Positions 45,119-54,164 of a stretch of 64,000 nt of DNA are shown here, one piece after another. Below the pieces are notes generated by a model. It saw only the letters and a program-made list of their open reading frames with translations, was not told the DNA's origin and made no database searches. Position 1 is the stretch's first letter, and each line of letters begins with the position of its first letter. Location: assembly GCA_032595685.2 (NCBI GenBank), contig CP159373.1:1261001-1325000 (forward strand), written 5' to 3'. The translations under genes were made by a program, and so were the position numbers. This DNA comes from Candidatus Electrothrix aestuarii. GTDB taxonomy: Bacteria; Desulfobacterota; Desulfobulbia; Desulfobulbales; Desulfobulbaceae.

Positions 45119-45888
45119 ATGAGCAGGGATAACCGGAAAAAAGAATTAACCGACCTCCTGAATGAGGTTGACGCACTCAAGGAGCAATTGGATGCGGTCA
45201 GGCCCCCCTTGCAGGCAGAGAAATCCTTCAGGCCCTTGATACCGAATACACCTATGAAAGCAACCGGATCGAAGGCAATACCCTGACCCTACGAGAGACA
45301 GACATCATCGTCAATAAGGGACTCACCGTGGGTGGAAAATCCATGCGTGAACACCTTGAGGCGGCCAATCATTACGAAGCGGTTGCCTTTGTTCGGGAGC
45401 TTGCCCAGGAGCAGGTACCTGTTTCGGAGAGCATTGTCAGGCAGGTCCATGCCCTTATCCTGCAAGGCATTGATAGAGAAAATGCGGGAGTATATCGTTC
45501 CATTCCCGTGGCCATCTCGGGTAGTCGCCATGTTCCACCCCAACCCTGGCAGGTCCCCAAGCTGATGGAGGAGCTCTTTCTCCGCCTGGAGCAGGAAGCA
45601 GAGCACATGCATCCGGTTGTCTCTGCTGCTGAGCTCCATGAAGGCATAGCAACCATCCATCCCTTTACTGACGGCAACGGCAGAACAGCCAGACTCCTGA
45701 TGAACCTGGCCCTCCTCCGGCAGGGCTATACTATCACCAATATTCCGGGGGAAAGCCAAAGTCGGCTGGCCTATTATGATGCGCTGGAGAAATGTAATCT
45801 GGAGCAGGAGAAGACGGAATTTCATCTCCTGATGGCCGGGTATGTCCGGGCCAGCATGGAGAAGCTTATCCGCTTGCTGGGAAAGTAG
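45119..45888 (+). pseudogene. Fic (filamentation induced by cAMP) family AMPylase, one base missing
   Basis: Full frame from ATG 45119 (RBS AAAGGAG) gives MSRDNRKKELTDLLNEVDAL, then a -1 shift at the C-run 45203-45208 joins to the rest. Past the shift it reads EYTYESNRIEGNTLTL, where SNRIEGN fits the inhibitory helix motif (S/T)xxxE(G/N) of class II Fic proteins, and later the Fic motif HPFTDGNGRTAR. With one base added the length is 256 residues. A shorter frame opens at GTG 45328, which would make the catalytic core without the inhibitory helix. Fic enzymes add AMP to target proteins. Confidence 0.85.
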
Positions 45889-45899
45889 GGAGCAGGTCC

Positions 45900-46257
45900 G
45901 CTTGAGAGGAGCGAAAGCGGACATAAGCCTGAAAAGCGATAGACTCAAACTGTTCTCCTTTTTTTATCTCCTGTATTTTGTGCATCAAAATACAAGTATT
46001 TTGCAACCATGAATTAGGGATTTTATATCTCAAAATATCTATATTCGTATACACAGAATACCTGTATGATATAGACCATGACTTTCACATTCTGGAAGCT
46101 GAGCTTCTCTACCCAGAGATAGCCAAGCAGAGCTTAGGCACCAGCAAAAAAACGGTACGTGATACCGGGATGAATACATTCTTTCGTTGTAACGGTGACT
46201 TTATCATTGTCTTGTGAACGTCTTGAAGTTTAATCAATTCATATACTCGGAAACTAG
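45900..46257. other. AT-rich gap of 370 bp before the PLD gene
   Basis: No convincing gene. A run of coding-like sequence (YDIDHDFHILEAELLYPEIA and on to about 46217) might be a gene remnant. The TTTTGTGCATCAAAATAC segment shows weak dyad symmetry. The promoter of the PLD-type gene should lie here, but no clear -35/-10 pair was found. Confidence 0.35.
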
Positions 46258-47565
46258 ATGAAAATATATTCAACACATTACCATAATACTGTTGATTGCA
46301 AGAAACTGCGGAAAAGCATATTGCTAGCACATGCAAAAAAGTCGATAAAGATTAAAATATTAACTGCATATTATTCAGCGAGTTTCATCAAATCTTTCTT
46401 TAAAGACATATCTAAGGAAAAAAGAAAAACCTGTGGAATAACATTAGTTGTTAATGGTTTCTCGGGAAAAAGACTTAAAGAACAGGTAAAAGAACTTACT
46501 AGGATAAAAAAAGATTTTAATCTTTGGGGATTTAAAAAATCTAGCATATATATCAATTATGAAAATACCTTATTTCATACTAAGCTTTATCAGTTTGTCA
46601 AGACGACAGGAAATATTTGGTTTCTTGGCTCTGCGAATGCTTCAGAAATAGCCTTTAGTGGAAATGAGGAGCTTCTTGTAAAAATAGGTGCAAAAAGAGC
46701 GGATTTAGAAAGGTATGTTGATTCTGTAATTTCCAATTCGATTGAAATTAGTAAATTCAAACCACCAAAAATAAACAATCTAATTAACTTTTTAAAATCA
46801 GGTACTATTTATTTCAAGCCTAATACACAAATTCAATTTACATTTAATGAATTGAATATGCCAGACGATGTAATAGAAGAACTCGGAAATCTAGATAAAA
46901 CAGAAAGGCCTCGTGATACTAATCCAGGTGTTTTATGGGGAGCCTATAATGTAAAAAGAGCACTCGGGATGCAAAATAGCAAACAAAAAAGAAAAATAGT
47001 ATCAACTAGTCGCTTTGCTATAGAGACATGTTTTGGATACTGGGTGCCATCAACATATTCCAAAGATCTTGATGCACAAATAAAAGCATCTGGCGCAAAT
47101 AAAAGAAATGAAATTGAGTCAGCACGTGATAAACTAGAAGAAGTTGGTGTTTATGAGATGATAGAAAAATTTGATTTGTATTTGCAGGATGTTGTAAAAA
47201 TTTTAAATGAAAACGATGTTGAGTGGAGACCAGCTCAAAACCTTTCAGATAAATTTAAAACTTTTGTACAAAACTTACAGAAACGGTTAGAGACCCCAAA
47301 GCAGATAGAAAGAGCAAGCGATCCTTTTATTTCAAGTTATCTACCAGAAATCTGGAATGATCCAATTTCCAAGGAAGATTTTTTTGATTCATTTTTTGAC
47401 TATATTGAATATAAAATCAAGCAATCATCTCCCCCATTGATAGTTAGATCATTGAAAAAAAACTTTAGCCTAGATCCAAGCAACACATCAAAAGAAATAA
47501 GAAATAAGATGGAAAAACAACTTAAAAAAGATGGGTGGTCAGAAGACCAATGGGTTCAACCATAA
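46258..47565 (+). CDS. PLD-superfamily (HKD) nuclease-like protein
   Basis: 435 residues, very AT-rich compared with its neighbours. One HKD motif: FHTKLYQFVKTTGNIWFLGS (His107, Lys109) then GSANAS (124-129) and the downstream acidic NEELLV. One motif per chain implies a dimer, as in BfiI and NgoFVII-type restriction endonucleases. The C-terminal ~250 residues are helical and unrecognised. It stands alone; a defence or restriction role is suggested by composition and context only. An attC-like hairpin follows the stop at 47580-47660. Confidence 0.7.
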   Translation: MKIYSTHYHNTVDCKKLRKSILLAHAKKSIKIKILTAYYSASFIKSFFKDISKEKRKTCGITLVVNGFSGKRLKEQVKELTRIKKDFNLWGFKKSSIYINYENTLFHTKLYQFVKTTGNIWFLGSANASEIAFSGNEELLVKIGAKRADLERYVDSVISNSIEISKFKPPKINNLINFLKSGTIYFKPNTQIQFTFNELNMPDDVIEELGNLDKTERPRDTNPGVLWGAYNVKRALGMQNSKQKRKIVSTSRFAIETCFGYWVPSTYSKDLDAQIKASGANKRNEIESARDKLEEVGVYEMIEKFDLYLQDVVKILNENDVEWRPAQNLSDKFKTFVQNLQKRLETPKQIERASDPFISSYLPEIWNDPISKEDFFDSFFDYIEYKIKQSSPPLIVRSLKKNFSLDPSNTSKEIRNKMEKQLKKDGWSEDQWVQP

Positions 47566-47579
47566 AAAAATACATAAAA

Positions 47580-47662
47580 TGTCCAACGAGTGTTTCCAGC
47601 TGACGTTTCCCGCCGCTCGTTCATCGCTCTGGGTAACGCAGCTGAAACAGGTGTTAGTCACA
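47580..47662 (+). other. attC-like recombination site candidate
   Basis: GTCCAAC (fits the RYYYAAC box) at the left, GTTAGTC near 47653 on the right (fits GTTRRRY with one mismatch). Between them GTTTCCAGCTG pairs with CAGCTGAAAC with one extrahelical base and unpaired spacers flank this inner stem, as in integron attC sites. The loop is about 37 nt. No integrase in view. Confidence 0.4.
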
Positions 47663-47682
47663 TAAGTGATGTTATGTTAAAC

Positions 47683-47722
47683 AAAAAGGGCTGCCAGCAA
47701 GTCATGCCAGCGACCCTTTTTT
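47683..47722 (+). terminator. Rho-independent terminator of the repeated family
   Basis: A-run, GGGCTGCCAGC / GCCAGCGACCC stem and six T, related to those at 13087, 60580 and 62255. It serves the PLD-type gene and perhaps the convergent receptor operon. Confidence 0.7.
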
Positions 47723-47770
47723 CTCGCGCTATCAACTCAACCGGGAAGCACCCCGGCTAAGAACGCATCA

Positions 47771-50005
47771 TTAATACTTCACCGAAAGACTCAGCATCCC
47801 GGAGAACGGCGTGCCGGGATAATAGGTCGCCACGCCCTGCCTGCTGTCATCCATCGCATTAATGGTGGAGACATATTCCTCATCCAGGAGGTTGTTCAGC
47901 TCCAGAGAGAGCTTCATCTCCTTGCTCTTGAGGACGTTGGGGAGGGTGTAGCTCATGCGGAGATCAAGCACGGTAGCGGCGTCCACTTCATCTTTGTTTT
48001 CCAGATCACTGTAACGGCTGCCGATATAGCGAAGCATGGGCACCACCTCAAAAGGACCGTTATGCCAGATCAGGCCGGTCTTAACCAGCCATTCCGGGGT
48101 ATCCACAACCTGGTTGCCGTCCGCCTCCAGGGTCTTGCCTGCATAGACCAGATTCTTGTCATACTGCATGGTGGTGTAGGTAGGATTGATGAATAGGGTC
48201 AGCTCGTCATTGAGATAGGCGTTCATCTCCAGATCTAGGCCGTAGCCGGTGGCCTCCCCGATAAACTGATCATAGTTCAGGCCTACCCTGGAATCATAGA
48301 CCGTGCAGACCAGATTGCTGTGGGTGCTGTAGAACAGGGTGGGCGAAAGCTCAAACCAGGGGCCGATATACCGTAGCCCCAGGTCAAAGGTATGGGTTTC
48401 CTCGATATCATAGCCATCAAAGAGGGTTTGCAGGTTCATGCCCTGGGCAAGAAAGGTGCTCCGGTTAGCGCTGTAGAGATTAACCAGGGGCATGTACTTG
48501 TATGGGCGGATAAAGGTCTTGCCGTAGCTGGCCCGCAGCTCGGTCGAGTCGCTGAGCAAGTTGGACGCGGCCAGGGTAGGAAGGAGGATATCGTACTCTG
48601 TGGAGGACCGGTCCAGATCAGGAGTACGCACTAAGGCATAATCCGGGCCAGGACCGCTCATGTATCCCTGGCTGTCATCCTCCTGAAAGTTAAAGTACTT
48701 GAGCCCGGCTTGCCAGTTGAAGCGCTCATAGGCACCTGCCAGCTTGAGGTAGGGACTGTGGATATAGGAGGTGCCGCTACTGGCCATGCGTCCGTAGCCG
48801 CGATAGGCCAGACCGCTGTCCACAATGGCGTAGTTCTGGCTGTGGATATCCATGTCCACGGCCTCAAAATGATACCCCAGTGAGGCATTGAAGCTGGCTG
48901 TCTCCTGCACCGCCTCAGCAATAAGGCCAGTCCGCTGAATATCACGGACCCTCTTTTGTACCATGACTCCACCCTTTGTTATTCCCTGGAGGATCTCCAC
49001 ATCTTCCTTGGAGGCATAGGGCTTGAGGGATATGGACAGGCTGTCGGTGAGCTCTGATGACAGTACAGCTAGGAAGTCATCATTCAGATACGTACCCCGG
49101 TTATAATCATAGTAATAGATGTCTTGCTTCACGTCTCCGGTCAGGGTGCCATTGAAGTCCTTGTCATAATTCCCCCCCAGGTCCTGGATATCATCCCAGC
49201 TCAGGGCGCGGTACAGGTGCTGGTCCAGATCATTATGGTTATACCAGAGCTTGATCGAGGTCTTCTCACCCAGGGCTTGCCTGAGGGAGAGGTTCCCGTT
49301 AAAGCGGGGGCCAAGTTCCCCCTCACCACGCCACTTGTCAGATTCGGCATAGGAGAAGGAGCCAGACAGGGCCGTGCCCGTGGCAGGCAGTTCCCCTGAA
49401 TCCAGGCGGAGATAGGTCCGGGTGTAGGCATCAGAACCCAGGCTCTGCTTAAAGGCCACACCAAAATCCTCATGGGGCCAGTCTGGTCGCAGCTCCACTG
49501 CCCCGCCTCGTGAGCCCACGCCGGTGCCGATATCACCAGGCACAGCCCCCTTATACACAGAAACTGCCTCCATGTTTTCCATATCATAGAGATAGTCACG
49601 TGGCCCGATAGGGTTGCCGCCGTAGTTGGGCACGCCCTCCACAGTCAGGGCACCGAGGGCCCCCTTGACCCCACGCACCCGCACGCTGCTCATCTCCGCA
49701 GCCAACCCATTGCTATCCGGGCTCTCCACGTTGATGCCGGGCAGCATATCCAGGGTGTTATAGACGCTGGTGGTGGCCTTCGTGCCCTGGATCTCCATAC
49801 CCTTTGCCGTGATCTCACTGCCGGTGTAGACGGTCTCACTGGCCTGCCGGGTCGGGGTGATGAGGCGTTCTCCCACCACCAGCACCTCTGCCATTGCCTT
49901 GTCCTCTTCTGCTGCATATAACGAAGCAGCTGAGACGGCCTGAGCGCCCAGAGCCGCTGCTGTCAGACTGAGCAGGATTCTTTTGTTGTAGACTTTGTTC
50001 TGCAT
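47771..50005 (-). CDS. TonB-dependent outer-membrane receptor (2)
   Basis: 744 residues. Signal peptide to about residue 31, a TonB-box-like MAEVLVVGERLITP, plug with SVYNTLDMLPGINVESP and RGVKGALGALTVEGVPNYGG, and VSVYKGAVPGDIGTGVGSRG in place of the usual GPASxLYG block. The barrel ends in LSLSVKY. Ligand unknown. It is the second gene of a two-gene transcript behind the small periplasmic protein at 50103; RBS GGAAG. Confidence 0.88.
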   Translation of the reverse strand: MQNKVYNKRILLSLTAAALGAQAVSAASLYAAEEDKAMAEVLVVGERLITPTRQASETVYTGSEITAKGMEIQGTKATTSVYNTLDMLPGINVESPDSNGLAAEMSSVRVRGVKGALGALTVEGVPNYGGNPIGPRDYLYDMENMEAVSVYKGAVPGDIGTGVGSRGGAVELRPDWPHEDFGVAFKQSLGSDAYTRTYLRLDSGELPATGTALSGSFSYAESDKWRGEGELGPRFNGNLSLRQALGEKTSIKLWYNHNDLDQHLYRALSWDDIQDLGGNYDKDFNGTLTGDVKQDIYYYDYNRGTYLNDDFLAVLSSELTDSLSISLKPYASKEDVEILQGITKGGVMVQKRVRDIQRTGLIAEAVQETASFNASLGYHFEAVDMDIHSQNYAIVDSGLAYRGYGRMASSGTSYIHSPYLKLAGAYERFNWQAGLKYFNFQEDDSQGYMSGPGPDYALVRTPDLDRSSTEYDILLPTLAASNLLSDSTELRASYGKTFIRPYKYMPLVNLYSANRSTFLAQGMNLQTLFDGYDIEETHTFDLGLRYIGPWFELSPTLFYSTHSNLVCTVYDSRVGLNYDQFIGEATGYGLDLEMNAYLNDELTLFINPTYTTMQYDKNLVYAGKTLEADGNQVVDTPEWLVKTGLIWHNGPFEVVPMLRYIGSRYSDLENKDEVDAATVLDLRMSYTLPNVLKSKEMKLSLELNNLLDEEYVSTINAMDDSRQGVATYYPGTPFSGMLSLSVKY

Positions 50006-50102
50006 GCTTCTTCTTCCTTTCTTTTATCTTAAACGCCTACCCCTCCCCGCCGGGGAGAGGCAACACAACACATGTGCAGATGATGTCATCAGATGATCCA
50101 CC

Positions 50103-50450
50103 TTAATGCTGGCTCAGCATCTCCTTACTCACCTTGGTGCCCAGCCGGACAAAATGGCCGTCCTCATCCTTTATGGTGATCTTCCAGCGGCCCGGTGCAT
50201 CCGGGCGGAAACAGAAATAGCCGTTGCGGTCAGTGCGACCGGACTGGAAGGGGACCTCGGCATTAGGGGCTGTGATCTCCACGTTTGCATAGCTCATCGG
50301 GCCGCCGTCATCGTAGGATGCAGATGTGCAGAGGGCCTCACTGCTGCTGCCGGTTTCCCCGTGTACACTATGGGCCTGTACCTGCCCCGTAATGGTGAGG
50401 GCCAAGAGGAGCAAAAGAAAGGAACTGAACTTTGTCGAGGGAATCTTCAT
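50103..50450 (-). CDS. Small periplasmic protein with a carboxypeptidase-regulatory-like fold
   Basis: 115 residues. Signal peptide (FSSFLLLLLALTITGQVQA) then HSVHGETGSSSEAL, two Cys, and the beta-sandwich pattern GRTDRNGYFCFRPDAPGRWK, IKDEDGHFVRLG. This resembles short Ig-like/DUF4198-type periplasmic domains found beside metal importers. The mature N-terminus has two His residues near the cut site, a possible metal site. It precedes receptor 2 by 97 bp and is probably part of the same transport system. Confidence 0.65.
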   Translation of the reverse strand: MKIPSTKFSSFLLLLLALTITGQVQAHSVHGETGSSSEALCTSASYDDGGPMSYANVEITAPNAEVPFQSGRTDRNGYFCFRPDAPGRWKITIKDEDGHFVRLGTKVSKEMLSQH

Positions 50451-50601
50451 GGGTATTCCTTAGGTAATGGTTAACAATTTCTTCTTGATATTTCTTCAGA
50501 AACTCGGTTCTGTCTCCTCACCCTGAGAAAAGCACGATGAGCATGGCACAGCGCGGCAGGATCTCAAAGGAGGCAGACAGATTGACTGAGTGACTCCACA
50601 A

Positions 50602-50702
50602 ACAGGTACAAATACAGGTACAAATTTTTATTCGCGAGTAAGCTACCAGACAAGAAATGCCCGAACAATAAGATAACAGGCTCATTTTAGTGGGGAATCC
50701 AC
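50602..50702 (-). promoter_or_regulatory. Upstream regulatory region of receptor operon 2, shared with operon 4
   Basis: A perfect 12-bp tandem repeat ACAGGTACAAAT at 50602-50613 and 50614-50625, then, at 50647-50702, a block (CAGACA, GAACAATAAG, CTCATTTT, CCAC) also found at 57061-57117. The 616-bp gap 50451-51066 between the operons shows nothing else convincing; a 66-residue plus-strand frame at 50772 is weak. Confidence 0.55.
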
Positions 50703-51066
50703 CTCAGAGCTCGGGAGGGAAAATTATGACGGAGGTGCCACAATATCAACAGGAAAACAAACAAAACAAGATTGAATGAATCAGCTCACCAGCCCAAAAT
50801 GACTTTATCAAGACGGATTTTGCCCGAGTTCGCCCTTAACAATCATGCCATTCGCTCAGGAAAGACGGGCGATGATCCCGTGATGCGTAGTATGATGAGG
50901 ACAGGCCAGAATCAGGCTTTTTACAAGGGGAAAGAGAAAAAGGAATACTTTGTGGTGGATTACGAATCCTAAAAAAACGACGACCACAGAAGAAAGAAGA
51001 TGGAAAAACAGTGGCCGCCGTCTTGCACAAAAAGGTAAATCAGCTCAATAAGAGCAATTTGCCTGC

Positions 51067-51837
51067 TTATCTCACCTCTAAGGTGAGGGTTGCTGAAAAC
51101 GCCTCAACATCACAGACCTTTTGATCCGAGTACGGCTCTTCGTATTCTGCCTTGATCAGCCAGATACCGGGCTGGAGGATGCGAATCCTGCCCATTCCTT
51201 CTTTATCGGTCTTTGTCGTATAAGCAAAGACATCACTCTCTGTAGAAAACCCCATATAGGTCGCAAAAAGTTTAGCCTGATGAGGTTTGCCGCGAAGAAG
51301 AAGCTGCACAGGCAGGTAATCGCCTGCCCGTAAAGAGGCAGGATTGGCCTGAGGAACAATCTCCAGAACATGACCGAGCGCCTTTTTATCCATCGTAGCA
51401 TCTTCAGCATCTACAGTGAGCAGCCCTTTTGCGCTTTTATGGGAGAGGGAGCAGCGCAGGACATTCTTTAACCCCTCCTTGGTCTGACGTTTCCAGCCAT
51501 CTGTAGTTTTTGTATAAAAAATAGCCTTACGCTGAGCTGCAACAGTATATATTCCCGGTTCGCTCAAAGCTTCTTCTGGTTCATATTCAATAATATTAGC
51601 TTCCTTCAAGGGGATCTGACCGGTGGGACCGGTCAGACTCATGCTCTCCAGATCCTCTTGCTGTAAAAAACTTCCCAAAGGATAACCATGCCCGTAACCA
51701 ATATTAATTTTAGGTGATTCGCCAGCGTGAGGGAAGTAGCTTTCCGCATTGATCCAGGGGTAATGGGCCAGGGCCTGGGTGCTGCCAAAAACTGTCATCC
51801 CTAAGAAAAGGGCAAGTGTTGCATAGTGTTTGCGCAT
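51067..51837 (-). CDS. DUF4198-type periplasmic protein (1)
   Basis: 256 residues. Signal peptide (to QALA, residue ~23), mature start AHYPWINAESYFPHAGESPK with an H-x2-W pattern, then beta-rich domains (GYGHGYPLGSFLQQEDLESM, GIYTVAAQRKAIFYTKTTDG, LPVQLLLRGKPHQAKLFATY, KEGMGRIRILQPGIWLIKAE). Family members lie beside receptors and metal (nickel or cobalt) importers. A close paralog is at 54165. RBS GGAG. Confidence 0.82.
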   Translation of the reverse strand: MRKHYATLALFLGMTVFGSTQALAHYPWINAESYFPHAGESPKINIGYGHGYPLGSFLQQEDLESMSLTGPTGQIPLKEANIIEYEPEEALSEPGIYTVAAQRKAIFYTKTTDGWKRQTKEGLKNVLRCSLSHKSAKGLLTVDAEDATMDKKALGHVLEIVPQANPASLRAGDYLPVQLLLRGKPHQAKLFATYMGFSTESDVFAYTTKTDKEGMGRIRILQPGIWLIKAEYEEPYSDQKVCDVEAFSATLTLEVR

Positions 51838-51901
51838 TTTTTCTCCTTTACAGTGTATGTGAGTTCAATGAATACATTGAGTTGTTGAAATCGTTCTTAC
51901 C

Positions 51902-54013
51902 TCAGAAGTCTACAGTCATGGTCAGATAGGTTGACAAGGGCAGGGCCGGAGAATACGAGCTGCTTGAGGTGTAATCTGCATATTTCTCGTCAAACAGGTT
52001 CATGACATCCAGAGCAAGCAGATAGCTTTCCTTTTCTCCGAAACGATAGGAAAGCTGCGCGTCAACCCGGCCCCAGTCCTCAGACTCCTGTTGATTCTCT
52101 TTGTCCAGATAATAGCCCTCCTCCCAATGATAACGGACCCGTCCTCCTGCCCCGCTCGGCGGGTTGTACCCCACCTCCATATTCACAACATGCTCCGGCA
52201 CCCCGGTCACGGTGTTATCGGCATAGGACTGACCGTCAACCTGATATTCATCATACTTCGCATCAATGTATGCGTAGTCAGCGTGAACATACCCGTATTC
52301 AAAGCCGTACAGATCCAGCCGTACTTCTGCGCCGTTACGGGTGGTCTTACCCACGTTGTCAAACTTACCAGAGCCTGCCACGCTTTCTATAAAATCCTCT
52401 GAGGTCTTGAGCTGGTAGCCGACAAGTTCCGCCATAAACCAATCTGTAGGCCTGATGCGGGAACCTGCCTCTACCTGAGTCCGTTTCTGCGGGTCCCAGT
52501 TTTCCTGGGTAAAGGCGGCCATCTCCGAGAAACCGGGCATAAGGGCGAAGCCTTCACTGTAATTGGTAAACAGTTCCAGATGATCGTCCAGCAGGGTGAG
52601 TACGCCACCCGCCTTGGGAGAGAAAATAGTCTGGGTATCCATAGAAAACTCATTCCCGTTATCCAGGTAGTCGACAAGATCTCCGGCAAAATAGTCGAAG
52701 CGGGCGCCTACGTTCAGACGCAGGAAAGGAGTAACCTGAAAACTGCCTTCGGAAAAGAGCCCAAGGGACTCCATATCTATGTTGTAATTCCAGAATTGCT
52801 CCCCTTTTTCCCGGCCGGTTCCGGCAAGCAGCCGCCAGCGTTTGCGGCTGTCATCCTCAACCATATAATCGGCACCGGCTGTCAGGTGCAGTTCCCGGTC
52901 AAGGAGCTTACCGATAAAGTTGTAACTTCCGCCCACTCCGTACACAGCACGGTCAAAGTCACGGAGATTGCCAACAACAGTGTCAGCAGAAAGCCCTTCC
53001 GGGTCATCTGCATACCAGCGCTTGAAGTTCTGGTCTGAGTTCCAGAGATAGAAGAGGATCTTGGAGGTCGTATTGAGGCGATAATCAAAGTCCAGCCTGC
53101 CTTCCAGGCGATCTTTGCTGCCGCCGTTGGTCTCGCTCACGGCCTGAGTGGGATCTGCATCAAATTTCTCCTGGGTCAGGTAGCCCGGAGCATCCCAGTC
53201 TGAGTTAAAGCCCCGCAGGCTGATTCGGGCACTCAGGGAGTCATTGATCTTGTGGGTGATTCGGGTGGCAGCATTCAGTTTGTCCCAGTCGGAATTATCC
53301 TGGTAGCCGTCTGTGTGGTAATTCAGCAGGGAAAAAACATAATCGGTCTCGTCAGTGGAGAATCCGCCGACATAATTGCCCTCATAGGTATTATGAGCAC
53401 CGTAGTGCAGTTTCACCTGCTGTCCGTCAACGCGCTTTTTGGTGTAATAGGACAAGGTACCGGCAGAGGCGTAGTTTCCGTACAGGGCTGAGGCCGGTCC
53501 TTTGATAACCTCTGCCCGTTCCACCTCGTTGGGATTAATGGTGTTGGTGTCTGCATAGCCGTCTCCTTCATTGAGAAGAATACCGTCTACATAAATGGCG
53601 GTGTTAGGACCGTGCGAATTACCGCTAAATCCACGCATGATGAAGTTGGCCGCAGTTCCTCCCTGTTTGTACTGCACAACAGAGACCCCCGGCGTCTGCT
53701 CCACCATATCCAGCGGGGTAATATAAACCCGGTTCGTGATATCTTCATTGTCCAGGATTGTGGCCGAAGTGCTCTGAAGATTTGTGTTAACCGCTTCACC
53801 CCGTACAACCACCTCGTCGAGCAGGGTGGAAGCGCCAACATCCTTCTGTTGTTCCTGCTGTTTCTGTTGTTCCTGTTCTTCCTGTTGCTCCGCTACCACC
53901 GGTTCGCTTGCTCCGGCAAAAACCGGAAAAAGCAAGAGCAGAGCAACAGCAGGCAGCAGGGGATATTTCCCGCTCCCTGCTTTCTGTATATCAAGTACTT
54001 CCTTATCGTTCAT
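51902..54013 (-). CDS. TonB-dependent outer-membrane receptor (3)
   Basis: 703 residues from the ATG at 54011-54013 (a TTG precedes it). After the signal-like stretch (LPAVALLLLFPVFAGA) there is an unusual Glu/Gln-rich run (residues 42-58), a TonB box TLLDEVVVRGE, and plug blocks VEQTPGVSVVQYKQGGTAAN, IYVDGILLNEGDGYADTNTI, RAEVIKGPASALYGNYASAG. The barrel ends in TMTVDF. It sits between the two DUF4198 genes in one minus-strand operon. Confidence 0.9.
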   Translation of the reverse strand: MNDKEVLDIQKAGSGKYPLLPAVALLLLFPVFAGASEPVVAEQQEEQEQQKQQEQQKDVGASTLLDEVVVRGEAVNTNLQSTSATILDNEDITNRVYITPLDMVEQTPGVSVVQYKQGGTAANFIMRGFSGNSHGPNTAIYVDGILLNEGDGYADTNTINPNEVERAEVIKGPASALYGNYASAGTLSYYTKKRVDGQQVKLHYGAHNTYEGNYVGGFSTDETDYVFSLLNYHTDGYQDNSDWDKLNAATRITHKINDSLSARISLRGFNSDWDAPGYLTQEKFDADPTQAVSETNGGSKDRLEGRLDFDYRLNTTSKILFYLWNSDQNFKRWYADDPEGLSADTVVGNLRDFDRAVYGVGGSYNFIGKLLDRELHLTAGADYMVEDDSRKRWRLLAGTGREKGEQFWNYNIDMESLGLFSEGSFQVTPFLRLNVGARFDYFAGDLVDYLDNGNEFSMDTQTIFSPKAGGVLTLLDDHLELFTNYSEGFALMPGFSEMAAFTQENWDPQKRTQVEAGSRIRPTDWFMAELVGYQLKTSEDFIESVAGSGKFDNVGKTTRNGAEVRLDLYGFEYGYVHADYAYIDAKYDEYQVDGQSYADNTVTGVPEHVVNMEVGYNPPSGAGGRVRYHWEEGYYLDKENQQESEDWGRVDAQLSYRFGEKESYLLALDVMNLFDEKYADYTSSSSYSPALPLSTYLTMTVDF

Positions 54014-54164
54014 CAAGTGTTCCTTTCGTTCCTTTCTGTTTGAGAAGACAGGGCGAACACAGGGAATCTCCTCCCTGCACTCCCCACTATAAACGCTCTG
54101 AAAAACTGCTCCCGATGCCTATACAAGCACAGTCGGGAGCAGGGAGATGGCTCATGCTAAAAAC

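Noticed and set aside
45978-46217. 79-residue frame before the PLD-type gene
   Set aside because: Only the second half looks coding and there is no plausible start, so at most it is a remnant.
50772-50972. 66-residue plus-strand frame in the gap between receptor operons
   Set aside because: No ribosome binding site, no recognisable family, and it runs through the upstream region of the minus-strand operon.
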